From: an uncultured Ruminococcus sp.
Lineage (GTDB): Bacteria > Bacillota > Clostridia > Oscillospirales > Ruminococcaceae
Reading direction: 5' to 3'
Assembly (NCBI GenBank): GCA_902780695.1
Contig: CACZGM010000021.1
Location: forward strand, 1 to 38,334
DNA length: 38,334 nucleotides
The notes beneath the pieces are model-generated. The model was given only the letters and a program-made list of their open reading frames with translations. It was not told the DNA's origin and ran no database searches. This document shows positions 23,290 to 32,730 of this stretch, in pieces; positions within the stretch are counted from its first letter, which is position 1; each line of letters opens with the position of its first letter. Position numbers and translations under genes: made by a program.

Positions 23290-25473
23290 TTATTCCGAGC
23301 TTACCAGTTCGGAATATCTTCCGCCTCTGGCGAAAAGCTCATCGTGAGTTCCGCGCTCGACCACCTCACCGTTGTCGAGAACGATGATCTCATCGCAGCC
23401 GCGGATCGTGGAGAGTCTGTGCGCTATGACGATGCAGGTGATGCCTCTGTCCCTTACGGCTCTCACAAGCTCGTACTCGGTCTTTGCGTCAAGAGCGCTT
23501 GTGGCTTCGTCCATGATGATAATGGAAGGATCCTGTGCAAGAACTCTCGCTATCTCAAGACGCTGTCTCTGCCCGCCGGAAAGGTCTTTTCCGCCTTCGA
23601 GTATCATTCCCTGATAACCGCCGGGGCGCTGCATGATATCATCGTGTATCTGCGCGTCTCTCGCGGCAAGTATCATCTCGAAGTCCTCCACGGAGCTGTC
23701 CCACATCTTTATGTTGTTTGCGATCGTGTCCTCAAAGAGTATGATATCCTGATCGACCACTGCTACCGAGCCGGTGAACACGGAGCGGTCTATTTCGCCT
23801 ATCGGTTTGCCGTCGAACAGTATCTCGCCGCTCCACGGCTTGTAAAGACCGGATATCAGCTTCGCCAGCGTGCTTTTGCCGCAGCCGGAAGCTCCGACAA
23901 TTGCTATCCTGCTGCCGGCATCGAGCTTCATGGAAAAGTCCTTTATCAGAGGTTCCGCAAGACGCGAATAACCGAAAGTGACGTTTTTCAGCTCCATCCT
24001 GCCGGTGAGTTTTCCGTAATCCGTATCCTCGGACAGCGGCTTGTCTGAATAGTATTCATCGTCCGGGTACTGCATAACGTCCTCGACGCGCTCCATCTGC
24101 GTGCGCATCTCCTGAATGGTCTGCCCCGCGGATATCACCGTCTGCGCGGGATTCATAAACAGCTGCAGCAGCGACTGGAACGCGAGTATCGCACCAAGAG
24201 TGAACCTGCCGTTCATGGTGAGGTAAACACCGATAACAAGCACGGCGTAGTTTGCGATATCAGCGACAAGCGGCGGGATAAGTCCGATATACGCGTTGAG
24301 CCGTCTGAACTTGACCTCCTGCGCATTCACGGATGCCTGATACCCCGACCATTTGCCGAAAAATCCGTTCTCCGCGCCGCTTGCCTTTATGGTCTCTATC
24401 ATTTGTATGCCGGAGACCGTGGAGGAAGCAAGTTTGCCTTCATCACGCATCTGTACTCTTGTTATGTTCACGCGTTTCCTTGATATCAGCCGTCCCATGA
24501 TAATATTTATCACAATGCCCAGCAGACCCACTGCCGTGAGTGTCGGGCTGTACGCGAGCATGACGAGCAGGTACAGCAAAAGCATACCCGAATTGAGCAG
24601 AAGCGGTGTCAGCGTATGTATAAGCGACTCCGCCACTTCGGCGTTCGTTTCCTGTCTTGTCTGTATATCTCCCGCCATTCGCTGGGAGAAGAATTCCACC
24701 GGCATTCTGAGTATCTTCCACATATATGTACTGCTGCCGATGATCGACATTTTGCCGCTTATACGCAGGGAATACAGCGATTTTACGGCTTCCGTGACCA
24801 CCTGCGTGATACCGACCCCCGCAAGCAGGATTATGAACGGCATCAGCAGCTCGGTGTTCTCATTTGTGAGAAGCCGGTCAACGAGGAACTTTGAAAACAT
24901 CGGATCAAGCAGCCCGAGCAGGTAACTCATAACCGTAGTAAGCATAACGAAGATAACCGCCGCGGACGCTCCCTTCAGGCGCTTTGACGCGAAGGATACC
25001 ATGCTTTTCTTCCTGCCGCCGGGCTCAAACGCCTCTGTCGGGGATATCATGATGCAGATACCGGTGAAGCTCCTGTCGAACTCCTCCATGCTTACCTTTA
25101 TGTTTCCTCTTGCCGGGTCGTTTAGCAGCACGCTGTTCCCGCTGAAACCGCAGCATACCACGAAATGATTGAAATTCCAGTGTATTATGCACGGGAACGT
25201 TGCTTTCTTCTTAAGTCCGGACGGTTCGCAGCGGAAGCCCTTTGCTTCAAAGCCGTAGCTTCTTGCAGCAACAGCTATATTCTTCGCGCTCGCGCCGTCG
25301 CGTGAGACTCCGCAGTCCACGCGCACCTTTTCTAGCGGCAGCCACTTGCCGTAATAGGCGGCTACCATGGTAAGGCAGGCGGCACCGCATTCGAGAGCCT
25401 CCATCTGCATTACCACCGGCACACGTCTGGCTATGCGCTTCGCCGGTCTTCTGACAGTTGTGTTAGCGTTCAT
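23290..25473 (-). CDS. C39-peptidase-containing ABC transporter, NHLP-type peptide export
   Basis: A 727-residue protein that cleaves leader peptides at a double-glycine-type site and exports the product. The C39 protease occupies about residues 20-150: VMQMEALECGAACLTMVAAY carries the catalytic Cys, HWNFNHFVVCCG the His and LLNDPARGN the Asp. A six-helix membrane domain follows, then an ATPase with GASGCGKST, LSGGQRQR and IIIMDEATSALD. I choose ATG 25473, 8 nt after GGAGG, over the upstream TTG. It starts 14 nt after the HlyD-like gene. No double-glycine precursor gene was seen in the window. Confidence 0.92.
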   Translation of the reverse strand: MNANTTVRRPAKRIARRVPVVMQMEALECGAACLTMVAAYYGKWLPLEKVRVDCGVSRDGASAKNIAVAARSYGFEAKGFRCEPSGLKKKATFPCIIHWNFNHFVVCCGFSGNSVLLNDPARGNIKVSMEEFDRSFTGICIMISPTEAFEPGGRKKSMVSFASKRLKGASAAVIFVMLTTVMSYLLGLLDPMFSKFLVDRLLTNENTELLMPFIILLAGVGITQVVTEAVKSLYSLRISGKMSIIGSSTYMWKILRMPVEFFSQRMAGDIQTRQETNAEVAESLIHTLTPLLLNSGMLLLYLLVMLAYSPTLTAVGLLGIVINIIMGRLISRKRVNITRVQMRDEGKLASSTVSGIQMIETIKASGAENGFFGKWSGYQASVNAQEVKFRRLNAYIGLIPPLVADIANYAVLVIGVYLTMNGRFTLGAILAFQSLLQLFMNPAQTVISAGQTIQEMRTQMERVEDVMQYPDDEYYSDKPLSEDTDYGKLTGRMELKNVTFGYSRLAEPLIKDFSMKLDAGSRIAIVGASGCGKSTLAKLISGLYKPWSGEILFDGKPIGEIDRSVFTGSVAVVDQDIILFEDTIANNIKMWDSSVEDFEMILAARDAQIHDDIMQRPGGYQGMILEGGKDLSGGQRQRLEIARVLAQDPSIIIMDEATSALDAKTEYELVRAVRDRGITCIVIAHRLSTIRGCDEIIVLDNGEVVERGTHDELFARGGRYSELVSSE

Positions 25474-25487
25474 CTGAAGCGCCTCCG

Positions 25488-25904
25488 TCAATCAAACAGC
25501 AGATCTATCACCTGCTCAACGTCATATCCTACCTTTGCGGAATACACTCCGTCCGGCAGGTCGGTCTCAGCTGTGGCTATAACATTTCCCGAAGCGTCCT
25601 TGCCGACTGAAGTTATCTCCGCGCTTGCCACACCTATTGTGACACGCTGTCCGGGCTGTACGTTCTCCGCTTTCTGCCTGTCGTCGAAGGTCACCGTCAT
25701 CACGCCTTTGTTTACGGCTGCAATGCCCGCCGCAAATGTCTCCACGGCAGTGAGGTTTGCCCAGCACACAAGCGCGGCGAACATTATTATCACCGCGATA
25801 AGCACTACCCATACCGAAGGGCGGGTGACGTGCAGATAATCTGTAAGCTGATCGGGCGATGTGAGATGATCGAGACTCTTTTCTCTGAAAATACTTTTTT
25901 CCAT
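25488..25904 (-). CDS. Very short HlyD-like NHLP secretion protein
   Basis: A 138-residue protein with one membrane helix (about residues 29-50, WVVLIAVIIMFAALVCWA). The cytoplasmic N-terminus (IFREKSLDHLTSPDQLTDYL) is typical of the adaptor of NHLP export systems. After the helix there is only a small beta-rich domain (VTFDDRQKAENVQPGQRVTI); the long coiled-coil hairpin of full HlyD proteins is absent and the length is about half the usual. It is likely to connect the two ABC transporters to the outside. First gene of the minus-strand operon, with GAGGATATATAA before the ATG. Confidence 0.78.
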   Translation of the reverse strand: MEKSIFREKSLDHLTSPDQLTDYLHVTRPSVWVVLIAVIIMFAALVCWANLTAVETFAAGIAAVNKGVMTVTFDDRQKAENVQPGQRVTIGVASAEITSVGKDASGNVIATAETDLPDGVYSAKVGYDVEQVIDLLFD

Positions 25905-25985
25905 TTATATATCCTCGGAAACAGTAAAAATGAATAATGAATAGTGAATAATTCAGGTGCCGCCTTACGGCGGTTATTATTGATC

Positions 25986-26134
25986 AATGTCTGCTCATCA
26001 ACCGCAGGACGGAATGAGCCTGACATCAAGAAATGTGTCCGCCTTGAAAATACGCTGAAAGTGTATTTTTAAGGCTTTCCGAAATCCGCAATGCGGATTT
26101 CGGAACAACAACTGCCATAAGGCAGTTGTTGAGG
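25986..26134 (-). repeat. Three-hairpin repeat element, copy B (export operon leader)
   Basis: A 149-bp inverted copy of the element at 20791-20911. Reading on the minus strand, the same three hairpins come in the same order; the middle one is here a perfect 11-bp stem, CCGAAATCCGC/GCGGATTTCGG. Relative to copy A it carries 28 extra bases just before TGATGAGCAGACATT. It starts within a few bases of the transcription start predicted for the export operon, so it makes up most of that leader. Downstream at 25960-25973 lies one more hairpin, CCGCC-TTAC-GGCGG. Confidence 0.85.
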
Positions 26135-26142
26135 ACATATTA

Positions 26143-26171
26143 ATTATATCAAAAAGCTCTTTAAAAGTCAA
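26143..26171 (-). promoter_or_regulatory. Export operon promoter
   Basis: On the minus strand TTGACT (26166-26171) and TATAAT (26143-26148) are 17 bp apart. Start of transcription is expected near 26136, giving a leader of about 230 nt before the HlyD-like gene. Confidence 0.85.
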
Positions 26172-26223
26172 TAAAAAGCAGATATAACTGTTTTGAAGGC
26201 TGCAAAACCATGCCGCGTTCTGC

Positions 26224-26252
26224 TTGACACAGAAGATAAAAAATAGTATAAT
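26224..26252 (+). promoter_or_regulatory. polC promoter
   Basis: TTGACA (26224-26229), 17 bp, TATAAT (26247-26252): a consensus promoter. It places the transcription start at about 26258-26260, which rules against the ATG at 26256 as the polC start. Confidence 0.9.
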
Positions 26253-26285
26253 AAAATGAAGCACTCTTTGAAAGGAACGATAAAA

Positions 26286-29200
26286 TTGCCCGCTAAACTT
26301 AACGAACTTTTTCAGAATATACAGTTTGATCCCACCGTTGCAGACGGTACAGTCCTCTCCGTAGTCCATAAGGACTCCGACAATTCGCTGCTGCTCCAGC
26401 TTTCGCTCACCGAAAGAGTCCCGTTCGCTGTGCTCGGCGAGACCGCCGATATTATCCGGAACGAGCTTGAAAGCGGCAGAGTAAGCATCTACCCGAAATA
26501 CTGCCCCGAGCTGTTTGACAGCGATGCGGCGCTCGATATCACCGTTTTCCTGAAACGCGAGGGCTACAACGTGAACGGCTTCTTCGATGACGCTCACGCA
26601 TCATTCGGCGGCGGCGAAATAACCTACGAGCTCGAACACTACGGCGCTCAGATGCTCACCGGGCTCGGCATAGACGCGCAGATACGCAAGTTTGTCAAAG
26701 GCTTCTACGGCATTGACGCAACCGTAGGCTTTACCGGCAAGACCACCCTCGACCTTGAGGAATACTCCCGCCGTATAGCCGAGGAAGATGCAGCTCTGCC
26801 TATACCCACTCCCGCTCCTCCCCCGGAGCAGTCCTCCTCCGGAAACGGACAGCGCGGCGGAGCGCCCTATAACGGCGGGAACGGCGGCGGCGAGAAAAAG
26901 CGCTATTCCCGCGGTCCCGCGATACATGAACCGCCGGAGCCGATGAAGCTGATGTTCACGCACCCGATGCTCCGAGACGAAGCCGAGCTAGTTATCGGCA
27001 AGCCGATAAACGACGAGCCTTCCCGTATGCTCGATATTATGAACGAATCCGACGACGTGACCGTCTGGGGTGAGGTGTTTTTCACCGAGGACAAGTCCGT
27101 CAAGGACGGCAAGTACAACAAAAAGACAGTCTATTTCACCGACCGTACATCGTCCATGATCATGAGCGTGTTCACGGCGGCGGATAAAGCAGCGGCTTAC
27201 GGCTTCCTCAAGAACGGGACTTCCGTTCTCGTCAACGGCTCCGTAAAGATCGACAGATACGCGAACAACGCCCTCGTTCTCGAACCGCGCTCCATAATGA
27301 CAGTCAAGACAGTTTCAAGGACAGACACCGCCGAGGAAAAGCGCGTGGAGCTTCATATGCATACCAATATGTCCGATCTCGACGCGATAACTCCCGCCGG
27401 CGATCTTGTCATGCAGGCGTACAAGTGGGGACACCCCGCCGTTGCGATTACCGACCACGGCAACGTACAGGCGTTCCCTGAAATAATGAACACCGTCGCC
27501 AAGATACAGAAGTCCGACCCCGAAACGAAATTCAAGCCGATCTACGGAATGGAAGCCTACTTCGTGAACAACGAGGCGCAGCTTGTAGAAGGCTGTACGT
27601 CACGCAGCATTGACGATGATATCATAGTTTTCGACGTTGAGACCACCGGACTTGACCCGGAGAACTGCCGTCTCACCGAAATTGGCGCGGTAAGGCTCCG
27701 CGGGCTCGAAGTCGCGGAGGAATTCCAGACATTCGTGAACCCCGGACAGCCCATACCGCAGAATATAACCGAGCTTACCGGCATAACCGATGAAATGGTC
27801 GCGGACGCGCCCTCGGACAAGGAAGCCGTTTCCGCATTCATGGATTTCTGCGGCAAGGCTCCCGTTGTCGCACACAACGCGAACTTCGATATGTCCTTTA
27901 TCCGTGCAGCCTCCGAGCGTCACGGTCTCGGCTTCCGCTCCGACAGCATAGATACCCTTGCAATATGCCGCGCACTGTTCCCGAACAAGCGCAAGCACAC
28001 ACTCGATGCTATGGCTGAACAGTTCGGTCTCGGAGACTTCAACCACCACCGCGCGATAGACGATGCCAAGATGCTGGCGATGATATACAAGAAGCTGATA
28101 GCCGAGAGCAGAAAAGGCAGAGAGATAAAGAAGCTCGGCGACCTGAACCTGCTCACCGGTCAGGATGTGCGCAATATGCCGTACTACCACATGATAATCC
28201 TCGTCAAGAACAACACGGGACTCAAAAACCTGTACCGGCTTATCGGACTTTCAAACCTGAACTATTTCAAAATGAGACCGCGTATCCCCATGTCCGAGCT
28301 TAAAAACAACCGTGAGGGGCTGATCATAGGCTCGGCGTGTGAGGCGGGTGAGCTTTTCCGCGCAATAGAGAACAAGAAGCCCGATGAAGTTATCGAGGAG
28401 ATCGCCTCGTTCTACGATTACCTTGAAATACAGCCTATAACGAACAACCGCTTCCTTATCGACAAGGGCATCGTAAATTCGGAGCTTGACCTGCGTATGA
28501 TGAACAAGCGTATCTGCGACCTCGGAGACAAGCTCGGCATACCTGTCGTGGCTACCTGCGACGCGCATTTCAAGAATAAAGAGGACAAGATATTCCGCGA
28601 TATCCTCAAAGCCGGTCAGGGCTACGATGAAGAAGGCGAGCAGCCCGATCTCTACTTCCGCACGACGGACGAGATGCTCGAAGAGTTCAGCTATCTCGGT
28701 GACGAGCGCGCAAAACAGGTAGTTATCGACAATCCGCGCATGATAGCGGATATGATAGAATACATCAGACCGATACCGAAAGGCACATTCACGCCGTTCC
28801 TCGACGGCGCGGAGGAGGAATTGCAGCGTCTTTGCTGGGACAGAGCCATGAACTGGTACGGCTATAACGATGAGATCCCGGAGATAGTTTCAAAGCGCCT
28901 GCAAAGAGAGCTTGACGCTATCATCAAATACGGCTTCTCGGTGCTTTACATGATCGCACAGAAGCTCGTTGCCTTCTCCGAGAAGAACGGCTATCTCGTA
29001 GGCTCGCGAGGTTCAGTCGGCTCGTCATTCGTTGCGATAATGTCGGGTATCTCGGAAGTAAACCCGCTCCCGCCGCACTACCGCTGCAAAAAATGCAGAT
29101 ACAACGAATTCATCACCGACGGCTCGGTCGGTTCGGGATTTGACCTGCCCGAGAAGAACTGCCCGAACTGCGGCGAACCGATGTTCCGCGACGGACACGA

Positions 29201-30671
29201 TATCCCGTTCGAAACGTTCCTCGGATTCAAGGGCGACAAGGCGCCCGATATCGACCTTAACTTCTCCGGCGAAGTACAGGGAAAAGTCCACCGCTACACG
29301 GAAGAACTGTTCGGTACCGACCACGTTTTCAAGGCGGGTACTATCTCCGCTATACAGGAAAAATCCGCGATAGGATATGTAAAGAAATATCTCGAACAGA
29401 ACCACCTCATGGTCAACAGCGCGGAGCTTTCTCGTCTTGCGCTCGGCTTCACGGGCGTAAAGCGCACGACCTCGCAGCACCCGGGCGGAATGGTCGTTGT
29501 CCCGAACAACTACGACGTTTACGACTTCACCGCCGTCCAGCACCCCGCGGACAAGTCCGAGAGCGATATGATAACCACGCACTTCGACTTCCATGCGCTG
29601 CATGATACTATACTGAAGCTCGACGAACTCGGACACGATGTACCGACGCTGTACAAGCACCTTGAGGATATGACCGGCATCAGAATTGCCGATGTTTCGA
29701 CTTCCGACCCGAAAGTCTACAGCCTGTTCACCTCTCCGGAAGCGCTCGGCATCACCGAGGCGGAGACCGGCATACGCACGGGAACCTTCGGTCTGCCGGA
29801 ATTCGGCACGAACTTCGTTATCGGAATGCTTCTGGAATCCAAGCCGCAGAACTTCTCCGATCTTCTTCAGATATCCGGTCTGTCCCACGGTACAGACGTA
29901 TGGCTCGGCAACGCGCAGGAGCTTATCGCGAACGGCACCTGCACGATCAGTGAGGTTATCGGAACGCGTGACAATATCATGGTTTATCTGCTGCACAAGG
30001 GTCTTGAACCGTCGCTCGCGTTCAAGATAATGGAGATCACCCGTAAGGGAAACGCGACCAAGCTGTTCACGGACGAGATATATCAGGCGTTCAAGGACAA
30101 CAATGTTCCCGACTGGTATGTTGAGAGCTGTAAGAAGATCAAGTATATGTTCCCGAAAGCGCACGCCGCAGCGTATGTTACGGCTGCGGTAAAGCTCGGC
30201 TGGTACAAGGTGTACTACCCCGAAGCGTTCTACGCTGCTACGCTCACCAAGCACACCGAGAATATGGAAGTTGATACCGTCATAAAAGGCAAGGACGCTG
30301 TAAAGGCGAGAATGACGGCTATCAAAGCGAACCCCGATGCCACACCGAAAGACGAGGCGGTTTACGAAGTGCTCCAGCTCGTTTATGAGATGCAGTGCCG
30401 CGGCATAAACTTCCTGCCGCCGCATTATGAGAAATCGCACGCGACAAAGTACAACATCGAGGACGGCGCTCTGCGTCTGCCGTTCATGGCAGTTGACGGC
30501 TGCGGCGAAAACGCGGCTGTGATGCTCTATGACGCTATACAGAAGGGCGGCTACATCAGTGTCGAGGATATCGCCGCGACTTCCGGCGTGAATACGTCGG
30601 TCATCGAAAAGCTCAAAGAAAAGGGCGTTTTCGAGGGCTTGCAGGACACCGCGCAGATGACGTTCTTTTAA
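26286..30671 (+). CDS. polC: DNA polymerase III alpha subunit, Gram-positive PolC type
   Basis: The main chromosomal replicase of low-GC Gram-positives, about 1461 residues. Order of parts: N-terminal domain (KLNELFQNIQF), a low-complexity Pro/Gly linker (about 175-210), OB fold, PHP segment (VELHMHTNMSDLDAITPA, about 353), and DEDD proofreading exonuclease (VFDVETTGLDPE about 447, VAHNANFDMSFI, HHRAIDDAKM). The rest of the PHP domain follows, then a CxxC...CxxC zinc site (about 932-963), polymerase aspartates in APDIDLNFSGEVQ (about 987) and a C-terminal helix-hairpin region. I choose TTG 26286: AAAGGA is 9 nt upstream, while ATG 26256 lies at or before the transcription start and has no ribosome binding site. 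It stands alone. Confidence 0.96.
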   Translation: MPAKLNELFQNIQFDPTVADGTVLSVVHKDSDNSLLLQLSLTERVPFAVLGETADIIRNELESGRVSIYPKYCPELFDSDAALDITVFLKREGYNVNGFFDDAHASFGGGEITYELEHYGAQMLTGLGIDAQIRKFVKGFYGIDATVGFTGKTTLDLEEYSRRIAEEDAALPIPTPAPPPEQSSSGNGQRGGAPYNGGNGGGEKKRYSRGPAIHEPPEPMKLMFTHPMLRDEAELVIGKPINDEPSRMLDIMNESDDVTVWGEVFFTEDKSVKDGKYNKKTVYFTDRTSSMIMSVFTAADKAAAYGFLKNGTSVLVNGSVKIDRYANNALVLEPRSIMTVKTVSRTDTAEEKRVELHMHTNMSDLDAITPAGDLVMQAYKWGHPAVAITDHGNVQAFPEIMNTVAKIQKSDPETKFKPIYGMEAYFVNNEAQLVEGCTSRSIDDDIIVFDVETTGLDPENCRLTEIGAVRLRGLEVAEEFQTFVNPGQPIPQNITELTGITDEMVADAPSDKEAVSAFMDFCGKAPVVAHNANFDMSFIRAASERHGLGFRSDSIDTLAICRALFPNKRKHTLDAMAEQFGLGDFNHHRAIDDAKMLAMIYKKLIAESRKGREIKKLGDLNLLTGQDVRNMPYYHMIILVKNNTGLKNLYRLIGLSNLNYFKMRPRIPMSELKNNREGLIIGSACEAGELFRAIENKKPDEVIEEIASFYDYLEIQPITNNRFLIDKGIVNSELDLRMMNKRICDLGDKLGIPVVATCDAHFKNKEDKIFRDILKAGQGYDEEGEQPDLYFRTTDEMLEEFSYLGDERAKQVVIDNPRMIADMIEYIRPIPKGTFTPFLDGAEEELQRLCWDRAMNWYGYNDEIPEIVSKRLQRELDAIIKYGFSVLYMIAQKLVAFSEKNGYLVGSRGSVGSSFVAIMSGISEVNPLPPHYRCKKCRYNEFITDGSVGSGFDLPEKNCPNCGEPMFRDGHDIPFETFLGFKGDKAPDIDLNFSGEVQGKVHRYTEELFGTDHVFKAGTISAIQEKSAIGYVKKYLEQNHLMVNSAELSRLALGFTGVKRTTSQHPGGMVVVPNNYDVYDFTAVQHPADKSESDMITTHFDFHALHDTILKLDELGHDVPTLYKHLEDMTGIRIADVSTSDPKVYSLFTSPEALGITEAETGIRTGTFGLPEFGTNFVIGMLLESKPQNFSDLLQISGLSHGTDVWLGNAQELIANGTCTISEVIGTRDNIMVYLLHKGLEPSLAFKIMEITRKGNATKLFTDEIYQAFKDNNVPDWYVESCKKIKYMFPKAHAAAYVTAAVKLGWYKVYYPEAFYAATLTKHTENMEVDTVIKGKDAVKARMTAIKANPDATPKDEAVYEVLQLVYEMQCRGINFLPPHYEKSHATKYNIEDGALRLPFMAVDGCGENAAVMLYDAIQKGGYISVEDIAATSGVNTSVIEKLKEKGVFEGLQDTAQMTFF

Positions 30672-30689
30672 GAGAGATTCCGGAGAGGG

Positions 30690-30800
30690 GCTCTGCCCCT
30701 GTGACCCCGCCAACCCCCTTTGAAAAAGGGGGCTGGACACCCTAAACAGACTGCTGTATTTCAGAGTATCAGTTTATGTCGGGTGCAGACTGAAATGCAG
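30690..30800. repeat. Hairpin cluster after polC
   Basis: GGGGC-TCT-GCCCC near 30697-30709, CCCCCTTT (30714-30721)/AAAGGGGG (30725-30732), and CTGTATTTCAG (30754-30764)/CTGAAATGCAG (30790-30800). The first two resemble the units between hisG and hisD (the CTCTGCCC and AAAAAG types). The C-rich hairpin may weaken transcription after polC. Confidence 0.6.
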
Positions 30801-30831
30801 TGGGGTCGGTAAAGATTCCGGATAAAAATTG

Positions 30832-30862
30832 ACAGCTTGCTGTGATATCCATAGCAAGCTGT
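30832..30862. terminator. Bidirectional terminator between polC and the c-di-GMP genes
   Basis: ACAGCTTGCT (30832-30841) pairs perfectly with AGCAAGCTGT (30853-30862) around an 11-nt loop. TATTATTATATT follows on the plus side and AATTTTTATCC on the minus side. Confidence 0.78.
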
Positions 30863-30907
30863 TATTATTATATTCACGAAACGGCGGCAGCAGAGATGTC
30901 TTATTTC

Positions 30908-32623
30908 TTACTCGTCCCTTAGTGTATCTATCGGTGCGAAACCGCCTCTCTCGACGGCTTGCGTCGCGGTGTCGAAATCTACGGGCTTACTGAAATAGTA
31001 GCCCTGCGCGTTGCTGCACCCGAGCCGCATGAGCGCTCTGCCCTGCTCCGCAGTCTCAACGCCCTCGGCTATCGTTGTCATGCCGAGATTGTGCGCTATC
31101 CCGATTATGCTCTCAATAAGCACCGTGGATTTCCTGTCGCCGGGTATCTCGTCCACAAAGCTCTTGTCGATCTTTATAACGTCGGCGTCGATATTGTGTA
31201 TCAGCATAAGCGAGGAATATCCTGTTCCGAAATCGTCTATCGCAATATGCAGACCGTGCGATTTCAGCTTGCGTACAAAACCGATAAGACGCTCGGTCTC
31301 GGATTCCTGCACGCTCTCCGTTATCTCGATCTCAACATCCTCCACAGATATCCCGTTCTCCTCTATTATACGGCATATCTCGTCCTCGATATCCTGCACG
31401 AACAGATTCTTGCGGGAGAAGTTCGACGAAATACGGGGCGGGTTCAGCCCCATATCCTTCCAGCGCTTTATCGCCGCGCAGGTCTCGCGGAATATCGTGA
31501 TATCGAGATCGTGTATCAGCCCCTCCTTGTCAAGCACAGGTATAAACTGATCGGGATATATGAACTTGCCGTCATGTACCCAGCGGCACAGCGCTTCCAT
31601 ACCTATCAGCTTTCCGCTGCGCATATCCACCTTCGGCTGAAAGAACGGACGGAATTCATGGTTCCTTACCGCCGGCAGGAACATTGCCATTATTTCCCTG
31701 CTGCGGATCATCATCATTTTAAGCTCCTCGGAAAAGAACACGACATCCTGCTTCAGACGCGTCTTACCGAGGTTGCACGCCATAGCCGCCTCGCCCAGTC
31801 TCGGATTGAGCGGTCTTTTGTCACCGGGAACATTGGGAGAAACGCCTATCCACGGAGCCAGCTCGAACGAACGTCCCGGTGCGCTTTTCAGCCCGCTTAC
31901 GTTGATGCAGTGCAGTTTCGACATTACCGCTTCGAGATGCTCCCTGCGGATAAACATGACGAAATTGTCACCGCCCATACGACAGACGCATTCGTCCTCA
32001 CCGACAAGACCGGTAAGAATGTGGGAGTACTTTGTTATAGCCTCGTCGCCGCATTTCGACGTTCCCACTTCATTCAGATATTTGAAATTGCGGATATTGA
32101 TATACAGAACGATATAATTCTCTCCGGGGACTGTTTTTGTTACAATATCGTATTTGCGAACGGCGCAGATAATATTCGGTATCCCCGTCTGCGGGTCGGT
32201 GGTCTCCGCGTATTCTATGACCTTCTGCATATTGATACGGCTTCCGTAGATATACAGTATCTCGATCATCAGATCGCACAAGTCCTTATCCACGTCGGCT
32301 TCATCAAGTTCCTCGTTGAAAGCTATGTACACATGGCAGTACTCACTGCCCTTATGATAGAACGTCTTGCTGTACAGATATCCCGGCTTTCTGCCGCTGT
32401 CATATATTATGACCGTCTTTCCGGGTCTTGAACCGGGAGCAACGACCTCCTGCATTCTTTTGTTGCGGTATGGAGTATCTTCTCCGAGGTCGAAATCGTA
32501 GTACAGCTTCGCAATATGCTTCCAGCTGCACAATTCCGCGAAATTCTCCTCTTCTATCGGACGCATATCCACGGAAGACAATACATTTCTCAGCCAGTCC
32601 AGCAGTCTTTCATCAATTTTCAT
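30908..32623 (-). CDS. GGDEF(degenerate)-EAL cyclic-di-GMP phosphodiesterase
   Basis: A 571-residue cytoplasmic protein. The N-terminal 150 residues are an unrecognised sensory part. A GGDEF domain follows whose signature reads RMGGDNF, so cyclase activity is doubtful. The C-terminal EAL domain (about 320-560) keeps the catalytic set: MEALCRW, the Asn in SSNFSRKN, VEIEITESVQ, IDDFGTGYSSL, IKIDKSFV, AEGVET and QGYYFSKP. It should hydrolyse c-di-GMP to pGpG. It follows the larger PAS/GGDEF/EAL gene by 107 nt on the same strand, with AGAGGAATATAT before the ATG. Confidence 0.9.
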   Translation of the reverse strand: MKIDERLLDWLRNVLSSVDMRPIEEENFAELCSWKHIAKLYYDFDLGEDTPYRNKRMQEVVAPGSRPGKTVIIYDSGRKPGYLYSKTFYHKGSEYCHVYIAFNEELDEADVDKDLCDLMIEILYIYGSRINMQKVIEYAETTDPQTGIPNIICAVRKYDIVTKTVPGENYIVLYINIRNFKYLNEVGTSKCGDEAITKYSHILTGLVGEDECVCRMGGDNFVMFIRREHLEAVMSKLHCINVSGLKSAPGRSFELAPWIGVSPNVPGDKRPLNPRLGEAAMACNLGKTRLKQDVVFFSEELKMMMIRSREIMAMFLPAVRNHEFRPFFQPKVDMRSGKLIGMEALCRWVHDGKFIYPDQFIPVLDKEGLIHDLDITIFRETCAAIKRWKDMGLNPPRISSNFSRKNLFVQDIEDEICRIIEENGISVEDVEIEITESVQESETERLIGFVRKLKSHGLHIAIDDFGTGYSSLMLIHNIDADVIKIDKSFVDEIPGDRKSTVLIESIIGIAHNLGMTTIAEGVETAEQGRALMRLGCSNAQGYYFSKPVDFDTATQAVERGGFAPIDTLRDE

Positions 32624-32730
32624 ATATATTCCTCTGTTTTACCGTTCTCAGCCGGGTACCCACACAAATGCAGGATATCCGGCCGGCAGATGTTTTAAAA
32701 AGCGTTTGATACCAAACCTTTTCCGGTATA

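Noticed and set aside
25805-26029. Small frame upstream of the HlyD-like gene as a bacteriocin precursor
   Set aside because: It lies in repeat element B and the leader hairpin, has no Gly-Gly leader motif, and overlaps the HlyD-like gene.
29025-30740. Long open frame (571 codons) on the minus strand opposite polC
   Set aside because: polC is an unmistakable gene in this stretch. The opposite frame has no ribosome binding site and no recognisable domain, and it is explained by the codon bias of polC.
30959-32431. Open frame of 490 codons opposite the GGDEF-EAL gene
   Set aside because: The EAL gene has full catalytic motifs on the minus strand; the plus-strand frame is rich in His/Tyr/Arg with no domain.
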